From assembly GCA_018873225.1 (NCBI GenBank), contig JAEILZ010000001.1, positions 248,001 through 312,000 on the forward strand: a DNA stretch of 64,000 nucleotides, in the 5' to 3' direction. Of this stretch, positions 1-10,330 are shown piece by piece. This stretch comes from [Phialemoniopsis] sp. UDSM-2020 (taxonomy: Eukaryota > Ascomycota > Sordariomycetes > Thyridiales > Thyridiaceae). The position numbers were made by a program, and so were the translations under genes. Numbering within the stretch: the first letter of the stretch is position 1; each line of letters opens with the position of its first letter. The notes below the pieces were generated by a model. That model saw only the letters and a list, made by a program, of their open reading frames with translations. It was not told the origin of the DNA and did not search any database.

Positions 1-255
1 GTATTGGGCTGTGTTGAGGTTGGATGGGACAGCCCAGCTGTACGACTCTCCTGTCTGGCCACTGGCTATCTCTTGAACCGTCTGCAGGTTGTTGGCAGGT
101 CCGGACTTCAGTCGGATAGAGACCGCACCTTGAGCGTCAGTCCATTTTATCGTGAAGGTTTCTCCTGCCGTCACATCCCAGTCCGAATTGGTTAACTTCA
201 CCGCCTGGGTAAGAGTGGCAAAGACAGCCAGCGCATAAACGGCAAGCCTAGTCAT
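1..255 (-). CDS. Kre9/KNH-type secreted cell-wall protein, N-terminal part
   Basis: The frame opens with an ATG at 255 (complement) and is still open at the window edge, so only the first 85 codons are visible. It begins with a typical signal peptide (MTRLAVYALAVFATLTQA), followed by a mature start around KLTNSDWDVTAGETFTIKW. That pattern, with a Trp after a 'T/V-AGE-T-I-W' beta strand, and the later Ser-Tyr-Ser-Trp-x-Val-Pro motif match the Ser/Thr-rich GPI-anchored Kre9/KNH domain family. Members act at the cell surface in beta-1,6-glucan or wall assembly and usually end in a Ser/Thr-rich tail with a GPI signal, which would lie outside the window. The gene is divergent from the chitin synthase, with about 720 bp between the two starts. 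The family call is by pattern recognition of a short piece. Confidence 0.72.
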   Translation of the reverse strand, partial: MTRLAVYALAVFATLTQAVKLTNSDWDVTAGETFTIKWTDAQGAVSIRLKSGPANNLQTVQEIASGQTGESYSWAVPSNLNTAQY

Positions 256-979
256 GTTGAACTTCTGGGAACAGAATGCAGAAGGAGTATAGTGACACAG
301 AAGCTCAAAAGGTATGTCTCAGAAGTTGAGATAAGTGTTCTGATTTGGTAGTTGCTGCTGACTTTCTTCAGGCACAAGAATTGAACGAAGTCTGAAGCAA
401 CTATTCATATATAAATTCATCCTCTGTAGTGTCGTATTTCCATTTGTTGCCACGACGACCTGAAGCTGCATTGGACTCTTCGAGGAAGGCAGAGCTGTTT
501 CCAAAGAAGGCCGGGGCTGTCAGTCATCGGTGTTACGGGGTTCTCGGTACCCGCATCTAGGGGTGACGATTGTTTGTAAGTGGACGGACCATCATCCCGC
601 CATCTTGACTATCGTGTTTTGGCAGACTCATTTCACTTGAAGTTACTCCAATCGAGCTTCGGTGTTGCTCGTATATGTTGTATCGCTGGAAATAGAACAT
701 GGGTGCGGTGGGGAGTGGAACAGGAGCGGGTCAGCCTCGGCGCCGGACATGCAGGACACCCGGCTCTCCGCGACACGAGCAGCGATGGGCCGTGCTGCAC
801 AGTATACGCTCCCCTTTGTGAAGTTAGTCGAGCATCGGAGGCCAAGATCCGTCTTTCTTGTGTCAAAGTAGATTCTTTCAGCAAGCGTGTCTTCCCACAG
901 CATTGTTGTTCTGACGCAACATAGCAGACTAGTGAGCCAGCCATCCCGCCTTGCAGCAGTCAAAGAGCTCGCCGAGACC
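256..979. promoter_or_regulatory. Divergent intergenic region, wall protein / chitin synthase
   Basis: No gene is visible. Several overlapping short frames of 60-114 codons on both strands lack family patterns or compatible splice sites. The region must hold the promoters of the Kre9/KNH-like gene (-) and the chitin synthase (+). Two cell-wall genes share it, which makes co-regulation possible, but I see no specific operator. Confidence 0.5.
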
Positions 980-3918
980 ATGGAACACCACGGGCATAGT
1001 CAGGAACAGTATGCCCGCGGCTACCAACTACAAGACCTACCCACCGAATCCACCGCAAGTACTCTCCAAACAAACGTTGACCGGCTTCATTCTAAGACCG
1101 AGACTAGTATCAGTTTCCCTCGTACCAGACTCAAGGAGACCCCGCTCAGTCGACCAAATATCTAGATATGCAGGACCGCTTGGATGACTCCCAGGCTCTG
1201 ATATCTCCCGTGTCTTCCCAAAGTGTCACGGAGTCGCCCTTCCAACAGGCTGAAGAATCTCATGATGCCGCCCAACCTTTAACAGACTTTGACAACCGCC
1301 AGGCCTACACCTTTGACGGTCGACATGTCACCCTTGAGCCCGAGGCCCATGACTTTCCTTACACTCATGGTGAAGAGGGATGGGTTGCACGACAACATCA
1401 GCCCAAGCCGAGCGATGGCCAGAATGGTCTGGCAAGGTCGAAGACCCGGAGGGTGAAGCTGACCCAGGGTGCCGTGCTGAGTCTCGACTATCCAGTGCCC
1501 AGCGCAGTCAAGAACGCCATCGAGCCACATTATCTTACCAGCGGAGACAGCCCCCAGGAGGAGTTTACCAAGATGCGATACACTGCAGCAACCTGCGATC
1601 CAAACGACTTTACGATCCGCAACGGGTACAACCTGCGCCCCCGGATGTACAACCGCCACACGGAGCTCATGATTGCAATCACGTACTACAACGAAGACAA
1701 GGTACTCCTCGCGCGTACTCTCCACGGGGTGATGGAAAACGTGCGCGAGATCGTGCATCTCAAGAAGTCCAAGTTCTGGCATCACGGCGGCCCGGCGTGG
1801 CAAAAGATTGTAGTTTGCCTTATCTTCGATGGTGTGGACAAGGTCGACAAGAACGTGCTAGATGTGTTGGCTACCGTTGGCGTGTACCAAGATGGCGTTC
1901 TCAAAAAGGATGTGAATAGCAGGGAGACCGTTGCTCACATATTCGAGTACACGAGCCAGATCTCGATTACCCCAAACCAACAGCTCGTGCGCCCACGACG
2001 CGAGGGTGATAGTTCCAGGAACCTAGCACCTGTGCAGCTCATGTTCTGCTTGAAGCAAAAGAACAGCAAAAAGATCAATTCACATCGCTGGCTATTCAAC
2101 GCGTTTGGCCGCCTGTTGAACCCGGAAGTCGCAATCTTGATAGATGCTGGGACAAAGCCCGGACCTCGCTCGCTCTTGGCATTATGGGAGGCGTTCTATA
2201 ATGACAAGGTATGTTACATTCGTTTCTGATCGGCTATGTCTACTACTCTATGACTGTATACGGTCACAAGCTGGTGTCATCTTACTAACGATAGGCAGGA
2301 CCTTGGCGGAGCATGTGGCGAGATCCACGCGATGCTCGGCGTCAGGGGAAAGAAGCTGGTGAATCCGCTCGTTGCTATCCAAAACTTCGAGTATAAAATC
2401 TCCAATATTCTTGACAAGCCCCTCGAGTCCGCATTCGGATACGTCAGTGTTCTTCCAGGGGCATTTTCAGCGTATCGGTTCCGGGCTATCATGGGTAGGC
2501 CGCTCGAGCGGTATTTCCATGGTGATCATACATTGTCCAAAATTCTCGGAAAGAAGGGCATCGACCAGATGAACATATTTACAAAGAACATGTTCCTTGC
2601 CGAGGATCGCATATTGTGCTTTGAACTCGTCGCCAAGGTTGGGCAAAAGTGGCACCTCTCCTACGTGAAAGCGGCCAAGGGGGAAACGGACGTACCAGAA
2701 GGCATTGCCGAGTTTCTCAGCCAGCGCAGAAGGTGGCTCAACGGCAGTTTTGCCGCATCGCTTTATTCTCTCATACACTTTGGTCGGATCTACGGCAGTG
2801 GCCACAGCATCATTCGGGTCTTCTTCTTGCACATTCAGCTGATCTACACTTTCGTCAACGTTCTCTTCAGTTGGTTCTCCCTGGCCTCATACTGGCTAAC
2901 TACAGTTGTCATCATGGAACTCGTGGGCACCCCGGAGCCTGTCAGAGACTACCACGGGTGGCCCTTTGGGGATCTGGCGAGTCCCATTGTCAACGTCCTT
3001 GTCAGATACATCTACCTGCTCTTCGTTCTACTCCAATTCATCTTGGCCCTCGGCAATCGACCGAAGGGCTCCGAGCGGAGCTACCTGGTATCATTCGTTG
3101 TTTTCGGGTTTGTGCAGGCCTATATCCTGGTGTTGACGATGTGTCTCGTCTACCTCGCCTTGAGCAAGCCTTTGGGTGACCAGATATCCTTTGCCTCGGG
3201 CAGTGCCATCGTCAACAGCTTCTTCGGTGGGGGCGACGGCGTGGCTGGCGTGATTCTCATTGCTCTGATCACGATATACGGCTTGAACTTTGTAGCTTCA
3301 TTCTTGTATCTTGATCCTTGGCATATGTTTCACTCTTTCCCCCAGTATCTACTTCTCATGTCCACGTACGTCAATATCCTGATGGTTTATGCCTTCAACA
3401 ACTGGCACGACGTGTCGTGGGGCACTAAGGGATCTGACTCGGGGGATGCGCTGCCGTCGGCATATATTGTCAGTGGCGATGGTACGGGAGAAGCCATGGT
3501 GGAGGAGGTTGAGAAAGACCAGGCCGATATTGATACATTGTTTGCGGAGACGGTTCATCGGGCGTTGGCTCCCATTCAAGAAAACACCGACGGTGTCCCA
3601 GAGGGCAAAAGCGTGGATGACTCGTACAAGTCGTTCAGGACCGGTCTCGTAGTCTCCTGGCTTGTATCCAATGTGATTTTGGTTATTATTGTAACAAGCG
3701 ACGACTTTATCTCGCTGGGAGTTCCGGTGAGTTTTACTCCTGTCAAAATCCTCTTGAAGCATCGACTGACATCTTCACAGAAAGCCGCCACCAGCCGCAC
3801 TCCGTTCTATTTCAAGATTCTCCTTTACGCGACAGCTGCTTTGTCAATTGTTCGTTTCACCGGGTTCCTCTGGTTCCTGGGCCGAACTGGTATCATGTGT
3901 TGCTTTATGAGGAAGTAG
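980..3918 (+). CDS. Class III chitin synthase
   Basis: Proposed exons are 980-1058, 1166-2208, 2299-3726 and 3781-3918, giving 895 aa, the usual length for class III. The enzyme polymerises UDP-GlcNAc into chitin at the plasma membrane. The catalytic GT2 domain shows the family signatures QNFEY (about 402), EDRIL (about 476) and QRRRW (about 516), followed by a multi-pass membrane region and the C-terminal [12 protein letters not shown] block. The stretch [16 protein letters not shown] and the N-terminal YQLQDLP motif are class III (ChsB / Neurospora chs-1) features. The second intron (2209-2298) rejoins NDK to DLGG exactly. The last intron (54 nt, 3727-3780) is in frame and stop-free, but homologues do not have the encoded residues. 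The first exon rests on the YQLQDLP motif, the ACCATGG start context and frame compatibility with a GTACTC donor. If it is wrong, translation would start at 1168. Confidence 0.93.
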
Positions 3919-4445
3919 TAGGGCATCTGGTGATCCGGACTGTGGGCCGGGTTTGCATTCGTACTGCCGATGGGTATATGTAGCACTGGATGTAATGATC
4001 TTCCCACATGGAAACACTATGCGCTAGGTAGAATAGACCCTACCTATGCATGCCTACGGTTCTAGTACCAGCAATATTGATTTCATAACAAAAAACGGCA
4101 TTGTCGGATTTCTTGTGTGCGGTTTCTCGTGTTGCCCTTCTTAGCACTAATTGGACAACGGTCTCCTCCGCATTCCGTTTTAGGCAGGATGGCCACACCC
4201 CTCCTTATTCGCATCCTTATCGGGCTTGATCCACCACCTCAGATAAAGTGCGATAGAGGGGCAACGGCCAAAATTAGTCACTCTTTTGCGGGTGGTGGGA
4301 GTCACCATTGACACCGGCGCATCTTTTTTTGACAGTCAAGCGACTTTTCTCGATTCTGCCGGCGAAGGACACGCGACTATACATTCTCGATTTCGACTCT
4401 GGATCCTCCAATTGAAGCGACACAGCAGCAAGCAGCACACACCAG
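3919..4445. other. Intergenic: chitin synthase 3' flank and tRNA-synthetase promoter
   Basis: No gene is visible. The short frames at 4117-4579 have no family pattern. A TTAGTCA at 4274-4280 resembles a one-mismatch Gcn4/CPC1 site, which would suit an aminoacyl-tRNA synthetase gene, but a single degenerate 7-mer is weak evidence. Confidence 0.4.
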
Positions 4446-6043
4446 ATGGCGGCCGACCCGAGCACACAAGAGGGCGCCCCGCCAGCGACCCTTGTCCAGG
4501 CCCAGGACCAGGACATCAATCCCTGGGACGTCTCCGGTGCACAGGGCGCCGACGGCGAGGTCGCAGCCATCAACTATGAAGCCCTCTCCCAGTACGTATT
4601 CTCGCTTCCCACAGGTATCTCTTGTCTAACCCGCAGCGCGCTCGCAGAAAATGGAACACCCAGCTCATCGACCAAGCCCTCCTCGAGCGCTTCGAGCGCG
4701 CCACGGGCCGCAAACCCCACCGCTGGATGCGCCGCGGCCTCTTCTTCTCCCACCGCGACTTTGAAAAGATCCTCGACCGGTACGAGCGCGGCGAGCCCTT
4801 CTTCCTTTACACGGGGCGCGGCCCCAGCACGGGCAGCTTGCACCTGGGCCACACCATCCCCATGCAGTTCGCCCAGTGGCTGCAGGAGGTGTTCGACGTG
4901 CCCCTCGTCTTCATGTTGACGGACGACGAGAAGGCCATCTTCAAGGACTCGCTCAAGTTCGAGGAGGTCCTGGGATACGCCATGGACAACGCAAAGGACA
5001 TCATTGCCCTGGGCTTCGACGTGAAAAAGACATTCATCTACAGCGACCTCAAGTACCTGTCGGGCCACTTCCTCATGAACGCCTGGGAGTTCTCCAAGTG
5101 TGTCACCTTTAACCAGGTCCGCGGCGCCTTCGGCTTCAACGAGAGCACAAACATCGGCCGCATCTTCTTCCCCTCGGTCCAGTGCGTCGCCGCGTTCGCT
5201 ACGTCGTACCCGCACATCTGGTCAGACACCCCCGCAGAAGTCCGGACAAAGGAGATCGCCTCCATCCCCTGCCTGATCCCCATGGGTATTGATCAGGACC
5301 CTTACTTTCGCCTCGTGCGCGACATCGCGCCCCGCATGGGCAACCCGTCGCCCAAGCCCGCCTTGATCCACTCCAAGTTCCTGACGGCGCTGCAGGGTGC
5401 CGGCGGCAAGATGTCCTCGTCAAATCCCACATCGGCCATCTTTATGACTGATACGCCCAAGCAGATCAAGGTAAAACTCCCCAACCGCTCCATTTCTGAG
5501 TTTTCTAGACAGCACACTGACCCGCATCCCTTCCCTGTGCAGACCAAGATCAACAAGTACGCCTTCTCCGGCGGCCAAGTCTCAGTCGAGGAGCACCGCC
5601 GCCTCGGCGGCAACCCGGACGTCGACGTCTCGTACATCTACCTGACCTACTTTGAGGACGACGACGAGAAGCTCAAGAAGATCTACGCCGACTACAAGAG
5701 CGGAGACCTGCTCACGGGCGAGCTCAAGAAGCTCGCCATCGACCTGCTGCAGGACTACGTCAAGGACTTCCAGGAGCGCCGCGCCACCGTCACCGACGAG
5801 GTGCTCGAGTCCTTCATGAAGCCCCGCCGCCTGCACTGGGGCGGCAACCCCAACCCCAAGCCCGCGCCGCCCGAGGAGAAGAAGGAGGAAAAGGCTGCCG
5901 AGGGGGCTAAGAAGGAGGGCGAGGGAGGCAAGAAGAAGGGGAAGAAGGGCGACAAGAAGAAGGAGGCTGGCGGTGAGCAGGCTCCGGCTGCCGCGGCGCC
6001 GGCGGAAGAAAAGACGGCTGAGCAGGAAATTCCTATCAGGTAA
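4446..6043 (+). CDS. WRS1: Tryptophanyl-tRNA synthetase, cytosolic
   Basis: Exons are 4446-4591, 4648-5470 and 5543-6043, giving 489 aa. The enzyme charges tRNA-Trp with tryptophan in the cytosol (class Ic synthetase). The HIGH motif appears as HLGH (about 114-117) after YTGRGPSTGSL, and the KMSKS motif as KMSSS (about 303). The block DDEKAIFKDSL and the ending TGELKKLAIDLLQ...F-MKPRRL follow eukaryotic WARS closely. Intron 1 has a GTACGT donor and a CTAAC branch at 4626-4630. Intron 2 is 72 nt, in frame and stop-free, but it interrupts the conserved QIK-TKINKYAFSGG join, so I treat it as spliced. The C-terminus is a Lys/Glu/Ala-rich low-complexity tail (about 75 residues), a common fungal extension. 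Codon use is strongly GC-ending, as expected for a highly expressed gene. Confidence 0.97.
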
Positions 6044-6872
6044 AGCGTGAGATCAGAAAAAGGAGGTGTTGTAGATGAAGATTTATGATCATAGCGTGCG
6101 CGGGTTACGTAGACCAAAAGAAAGGACTGTTCATACAACCATCGTCTATGGCGCATCAATCATTTCCGAGTGAAGATTCATCGCATGCAGAAGATAGCGT
6201 AGTCACGAAGCGATCTATGCATGGCGAGGGGAGCGAGTGTTCATCCACGACATCATTCTCTTGTGTGTATTAACCTCGAGCTTCCTCCCCGACCACTCAG
6301 GCTATTCCGTCTCCTCGTCATCCATCTCGGCTTCCATTCTAACATCATCAACAATGACAAAGAAAAAGGCATTTCATGCAGAAATCCATTACAGCTCGTG
6401 ACACGGTGTGCGGCCGGGCCCATCCCAAGCCCGCACTTACACACGCAACAATAAAAAGGCCCTTCATTAAGAGTGAAGGGTAAGACAGTCCTCCAATCGG
6501 GAAAACAATAAACAAGAAGGATATGTTCCAGAAAAATAAGATGACCAGGTAATGAGGTATTCCGCGCATCGAGCCCTTTCCCCCGGTTCCCCCGCATCTT
6601 GATCTCCCAGAGAGTAGTAAGATGTACCCAAGAAAGTAAAGTTTGCCCAAAAGATGAGGTGGAGTTGCGTGCGAGAGAGGATGGAAAGCAGAGAACTCCA
6701 GGCAATGTGATTGTAGCGGTAACAGCATGGGTGGTATTCGTGTTGACAAAGGAAATAAAAACAAGGTAGGTGGTAGTAGTGTTCAAGTATGCCATGTCTC
6801 TGGCAATGTGTGTCTTCATGTCCATCCGTATCAGTCGGAACGGACATGGTATGGATGCGTTCATCCTTCGTA
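6044..6872. other. Convergent intergenic region, synthetase / nudE
   Basis: Two genes converge here, so this holds their 3' UTRs and terminators. Frames of 130-200 codons on the minus strand (6253-6898) have no recognisable domains, are mutually overlapping and are rich in rare residues. I see no gene. Confidence 0.5.
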
Positions 6873-8691
6873 TCAACGCTCCGTGCTACGCAGTCCACCG
6901 GTCGATCTCCTCCCGGTCACCCCAGGTCCGCCGCTCTGTCTCCGGGAGCCAGGCATGGGAATCCCGCTAGGACCCGGTATGCCTGAACCGTTACCCTCGG
7001 TGTCGAACTTGGAGTAGGTGCCCCTGCGGCTTGGTGTCCGGAACTCGCCCTCAAACGACTCGTCCTCAGGCAGCCCGCTGATGCTGGCGGAATGGCCATG
7101 GAGGCTGCCACCCAGAGAACTGCGAGGTCTGCCCATGGGCGTGCGCGCGCCGCCTAGAGATGTTCGTGACATCGGTCGAGGCGGAGGCATGTCTCGGCTG
7201 TCTGTCCTACTGGCTGGCCTGGCGTACGAAGAAATACTAGCTCTCGAGCTGGGTCGGGACGCAGAAGCATCCGAGTCAATAGGGTGCCGGTTGGGTAGAG
7301 GTCCGAATGAAAGGCGGCTGACACCAGAGGTCGAGAGGCGCGGAACATGGCTCTTGCCTGATTGGCTCTGGTTGAAGGCGTGGTTGGTGGGCGTGGTGTC
7401 GTCGTTGGCAATGCTCGAAGCCGTGGAGCCGACAGTCCGTTTCCTAGACCGGATTGTGACAGTAGACGGCACATTGCTCCCGGCAATGACGGAGGACCTG
7501 GGCGACGCCCGAGGTGGGGTGTTGACAGGCCCGGGAAGCTTAGAGCGAGCAGAGTGCACTCTTGCCTCGAGACGTTGCATTTGTGCGGTAAGGGAGCGGA
7601 TGTGGGAGAGCGAGTTGGAGGCAGGAATCTTGTGGGAGGTCGAGCGGACAGTCTTGGCTGCCGATGTACGCGATGCTGGGGTGCGAATGGCGGCATTCGA
7701 CGTGGTGAGGTTGCGGGTGCTGGGCGTCGGTCTTGAGTTGACAGAAGAGTTGAAGCCCCGCGGCTTGGGCGTGATGCTGTGGTCCGCGGATGGCAGCCGG
7801 GACTTCTTCTGGACAGGAGCTGGTGTCTTTGTTGTGATCTTGGGCAAGGTGGTCGACACATCCGACATGGGCGGTGAGGGAGGATCCTGTAGCTCGGATA
7901 GCGTGTCTGCTGTAGAAAGCGACTTGGTGTCTGGCGGAGTGGTGATGAGCGGCGAGCTCGCTGTCGAGTTGGGAGAGTGGTCAAAGGTTGGCGATTCGGG
8001 TATCGAGATGTCTGTAGAGATGGTGGACAGGTGGCGAGACTCGTGCTTCTTGATCTTGTCCTGCATAATCTCGGCCTCGATCTTGAGCTCGGAAAGCTCC
8101 TCGCGCAGACGTTGCGACTCGACACGTAGGTTCTCTCTTTCGCGCTCGCCCATCTTGATCTCCTCCTCCATCATGACGGCCCGCTCGATGGCCACATTGT
8201 ACTTGGACTCGAGATCCTCCAGTGATGAGGTAGTATTGCGCGCTTGCCGCTCGAAGTCATCGTTGGCCACTTCTATATCGCGTAGCCTCAGCTGGAGTGT
8301 CCTATTGGTGTCGCGAAGCGTCGTGATTTCCTTTTCGAGGGTATTCTGGGCCGCGTTGGCCTCGGCTTTGGACTCCTTGTATTTCCGCTACAAAGTCACA
8401 GGCCTGTCAGCTTGATCTGGCAGGAGGTAGAGCCAAATGAGATTTGGCAAAAGCAAGACTCACCTTCCACTCCTCGACTTCAAAATCGAGACCTTCTGCC
8501 TTTTCGCGCAGCACTCTCTCCCGTTTGTCCGCCGCATCCAGGTCCTTCTCTAGCTCTGCCTCTAGCTCTTTGCTTGACTCTCTGAACTCTGAAAGCTCAT
8601 GCTCCAGTTGCTCATACTGCGACTTGTACCAGGTGAGTGCGTCCTCGGCACTGGTGTCTCCCGAAGGGGGAGAGGAGGGTGGTTCGGCCAT
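6873..8691 (-). CDS. nudE: NudE/Ndel1-type dynein regulator
   Basis: Exons are 8691-8464 and 8387-6873 (complement), giving 580 aa, a normal length for fungal NudE. The protein links LIS1/NudF to cytoplasmic dynein and is needed for nuclear migration along microtubules. The first about 190 residues form a continuous coiled coil, beginning [20 protein letters not shown] and running through [15 protein letters not shown] and [20 protein letters not shown]. The last of these is the signature dynein/LIS1-binding segment. The remainder is a long disordered Ser/Pro/Thr/Arg-rich tail with many basic-proline motifs. Intron 1 (8388-8463) has GTGAGT and TAG ends and keeps the heptad phase. ATG 8691 gives [11 protein letters not shown], a usual N-terminus. 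A 465-codon frame on the opposite strand is only the mirror of this low-complexity tail. Confidence 0.95.
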
Positions 8692-9791
8692 GTTGCGATT
8701 GCTGTTTCGAGAGGTTTGCAGATACGTCGCAAACCTGAATCGCGCAGTGAATAGGTAGCGGTCCCCGTGCAAATGATGCGACCCAGATCGAAAGCAAGTG
8801 TGTTACTTGAGAACCTGTTATGATCCTTTCGGTTTGCCTACGGGCGGTCGAGTCAACACTATTTGCTCAGGCAAGTTCCCTCAGAGCGTTGCGCATGCGC
8901 AGGATGTCTGCATACTTTTGAAAGCGTCGCCGGAAGATAAGGAGCAGTGTGGTGTCGTGGAGGCCAACACAGCCAAGTGCTGCTTCCGGTGTGTGCGAAA
9001 GACGTTGATGAGTCGCTCCCGCTTGACTGTCGTTTCAGGTGTTGTCGTACCCGTTTGGTCGTCGTGGTCGTTTGTCGTCAAGGAGAGGCGTCTCCCGGTT
9101 GTCGATGATGATTACTTACCCTACCTGGCGATGTCGAAAAGGCCCAGAGTGTCGAGGAGGGGCGCTATCGCAGGTGTTGTCGATGGGGTTTGTCGGCGGC
9201 GGCGGGCGTGGAGGATGGAGAAAACAGGCGGTCCCTCCTTGTCTCGACCTCCCGCGCTTGTTTTCGTTGATGATAGGATATTATGCCGTTTCGGGGGGTG
9301 CGACCTGTCCACCCCTTGTTTTGGCATGGCGCTAAACCCAATCGGGCCGCTTTTGGCTACCACGGGCAACCGTGCATGGACATCGCTCCTTCCGCCAGTG
9401 GGTCCAACCACGAAACAAACATCAGACGGAACACAATAAACCCTAACCCTGCTTGGCTTTCTAGAACACTACACGGGCATCACAGCAATGACGAAACCTG
9501 AAACGACTGGGCTATGCAACTAGCAATAATCGGGGGCCTGATATGAAATTTCGAAAATCTCCGGAGCGTGGTTCTTTGTCATCTACTAGAACTGACCAAC
9601 GAAATGCCATGGTTCTCGCTACCACCATGAAAGGCTTGGCAGAGGAGCAGGACCTCGTAAAATCCGACACTCAGAATGGAAAGGAAGCGCATGAACAATT
9701 CAGTATACTAGACTTATTGCCTCCTCAGGCTTCCATGTTACCCATACATGCAAAGACAACACGATATAGCTGCAAATGATCTCCTTCGTAC
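8692..9791. other. Intergenic region upstream of nudE
   Basis: No gene is supported. The plus-strand frames at 8798-9501 are Arg/Cys/Trp-rich without family pattern. A short telomere-like repeat lies at 9439-9450 (listed separately). The stretch probably holds the nudE promoter and the 3' flank of the small secreted protein gene. Confidence 0.45.
9439..9450 (-). repeat. Two telomere-like units (AACCCT)2 / telo-box
   Basis: The sequence AACCCTAACCCT gives two tandem copies of the common fungal telomere unit (TTAGGG on the minus strand). It lies about 750 bp upstream of the nudE start. It could be a telo-box-type protein-binding site or chance, since two units only are present. Confidence 0.4.
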
Positions 9792-10330
9792 TCAAGCAAC
9801 AAACTCAGTTGCGCGCTTCTCCTTCTTGTCCCGGAGCGAGTAGTAATCCGGGCTCCACTGTAGAGAGAACGGTCAGAGCTGTAAAATAGCAATAGAGCGG
9901 ACGAAAAAGTAGACTCACGCCGTCAGGGAGTGCTATACACGTGTCTTCCGAATAGACTCCGACCTCACCGTCCGCGCTGCATGATCCTTTCACTCCCTTC
10001 GAATACAACACCAGCTCTTTGCCGAGCTTCTCAAGCCCCTTTGTAAAGACGGAAACAGTGTCGCCCTTGTGCATAGGCCAGAACACGGCACAGTTGTAGT
10101 TGTCATCCTTCTGACCTATGCTGAGCAGGTCCATGTTCTTATCTTTGGTGAAGTCAATAGTGTTTGACTTGGGGCAGGGTCCTTTGTAGGAGAAGGTTTG
10201 CCTGAAGAAGCAGTCAGTTCATCCGCCTCAACAATCAATGAACGATCGCGCCAACATACCAGGAATCCTCGGCGAGTACGGTAGACTCGAAGAGGGTGAG
10301 AGCAGCAAGAGCAACAGCAGTGAACTTCAT
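9792..10330 (-). CDS. Small secreted four-cysteine protein, effector-like
   Basis: Exons are 10330-10260, 10201-9919 and 9857-9792 (complement), giving 139 aa. The first 20 residues are a clear signal peptide (MKFTAVALAALTLFESTVLA), and the mature chain begins EDSWQTFSYKGPCP. It has four cysteines at about 33, 61, 98 and 112, enough for two disulfides, no membrane segment and a basic C-terminus. Both introns (58 and 61 bp) have canonical ends, and the first completes the Trp codon of DSW. I do not recognise a family. Size, secretion signal, cysteine content and position at the border of a gene-poor tract fit a candidate secreted effector or small wall protein. That is inference from properties, not homology. 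Confidence 0.78.

Noticed and set aside
580..981. Several 70-114 codon frames on both strands upstream of the chitin synthase
   Set aside because: Mutually overlapping, without domains. Only the part from 980 in one frame has a family motif, and it was used as exon 1.
4574..5215. 213-codon minus-strand frame within the tRNA synthetase
   Set aside because: Antisense mirror of a GC-rich, strongly conserved exon; composition is an artefact of the codon bias.
7018..8415. 465-codon plus-strand open frame opposite nudE
   Set aside because: It is the antisense mirror of the NudE reading frame and its low-complexity tail; it has no domain pattern, whereas the minus strand encodes a recognisable coiled-coil protein.
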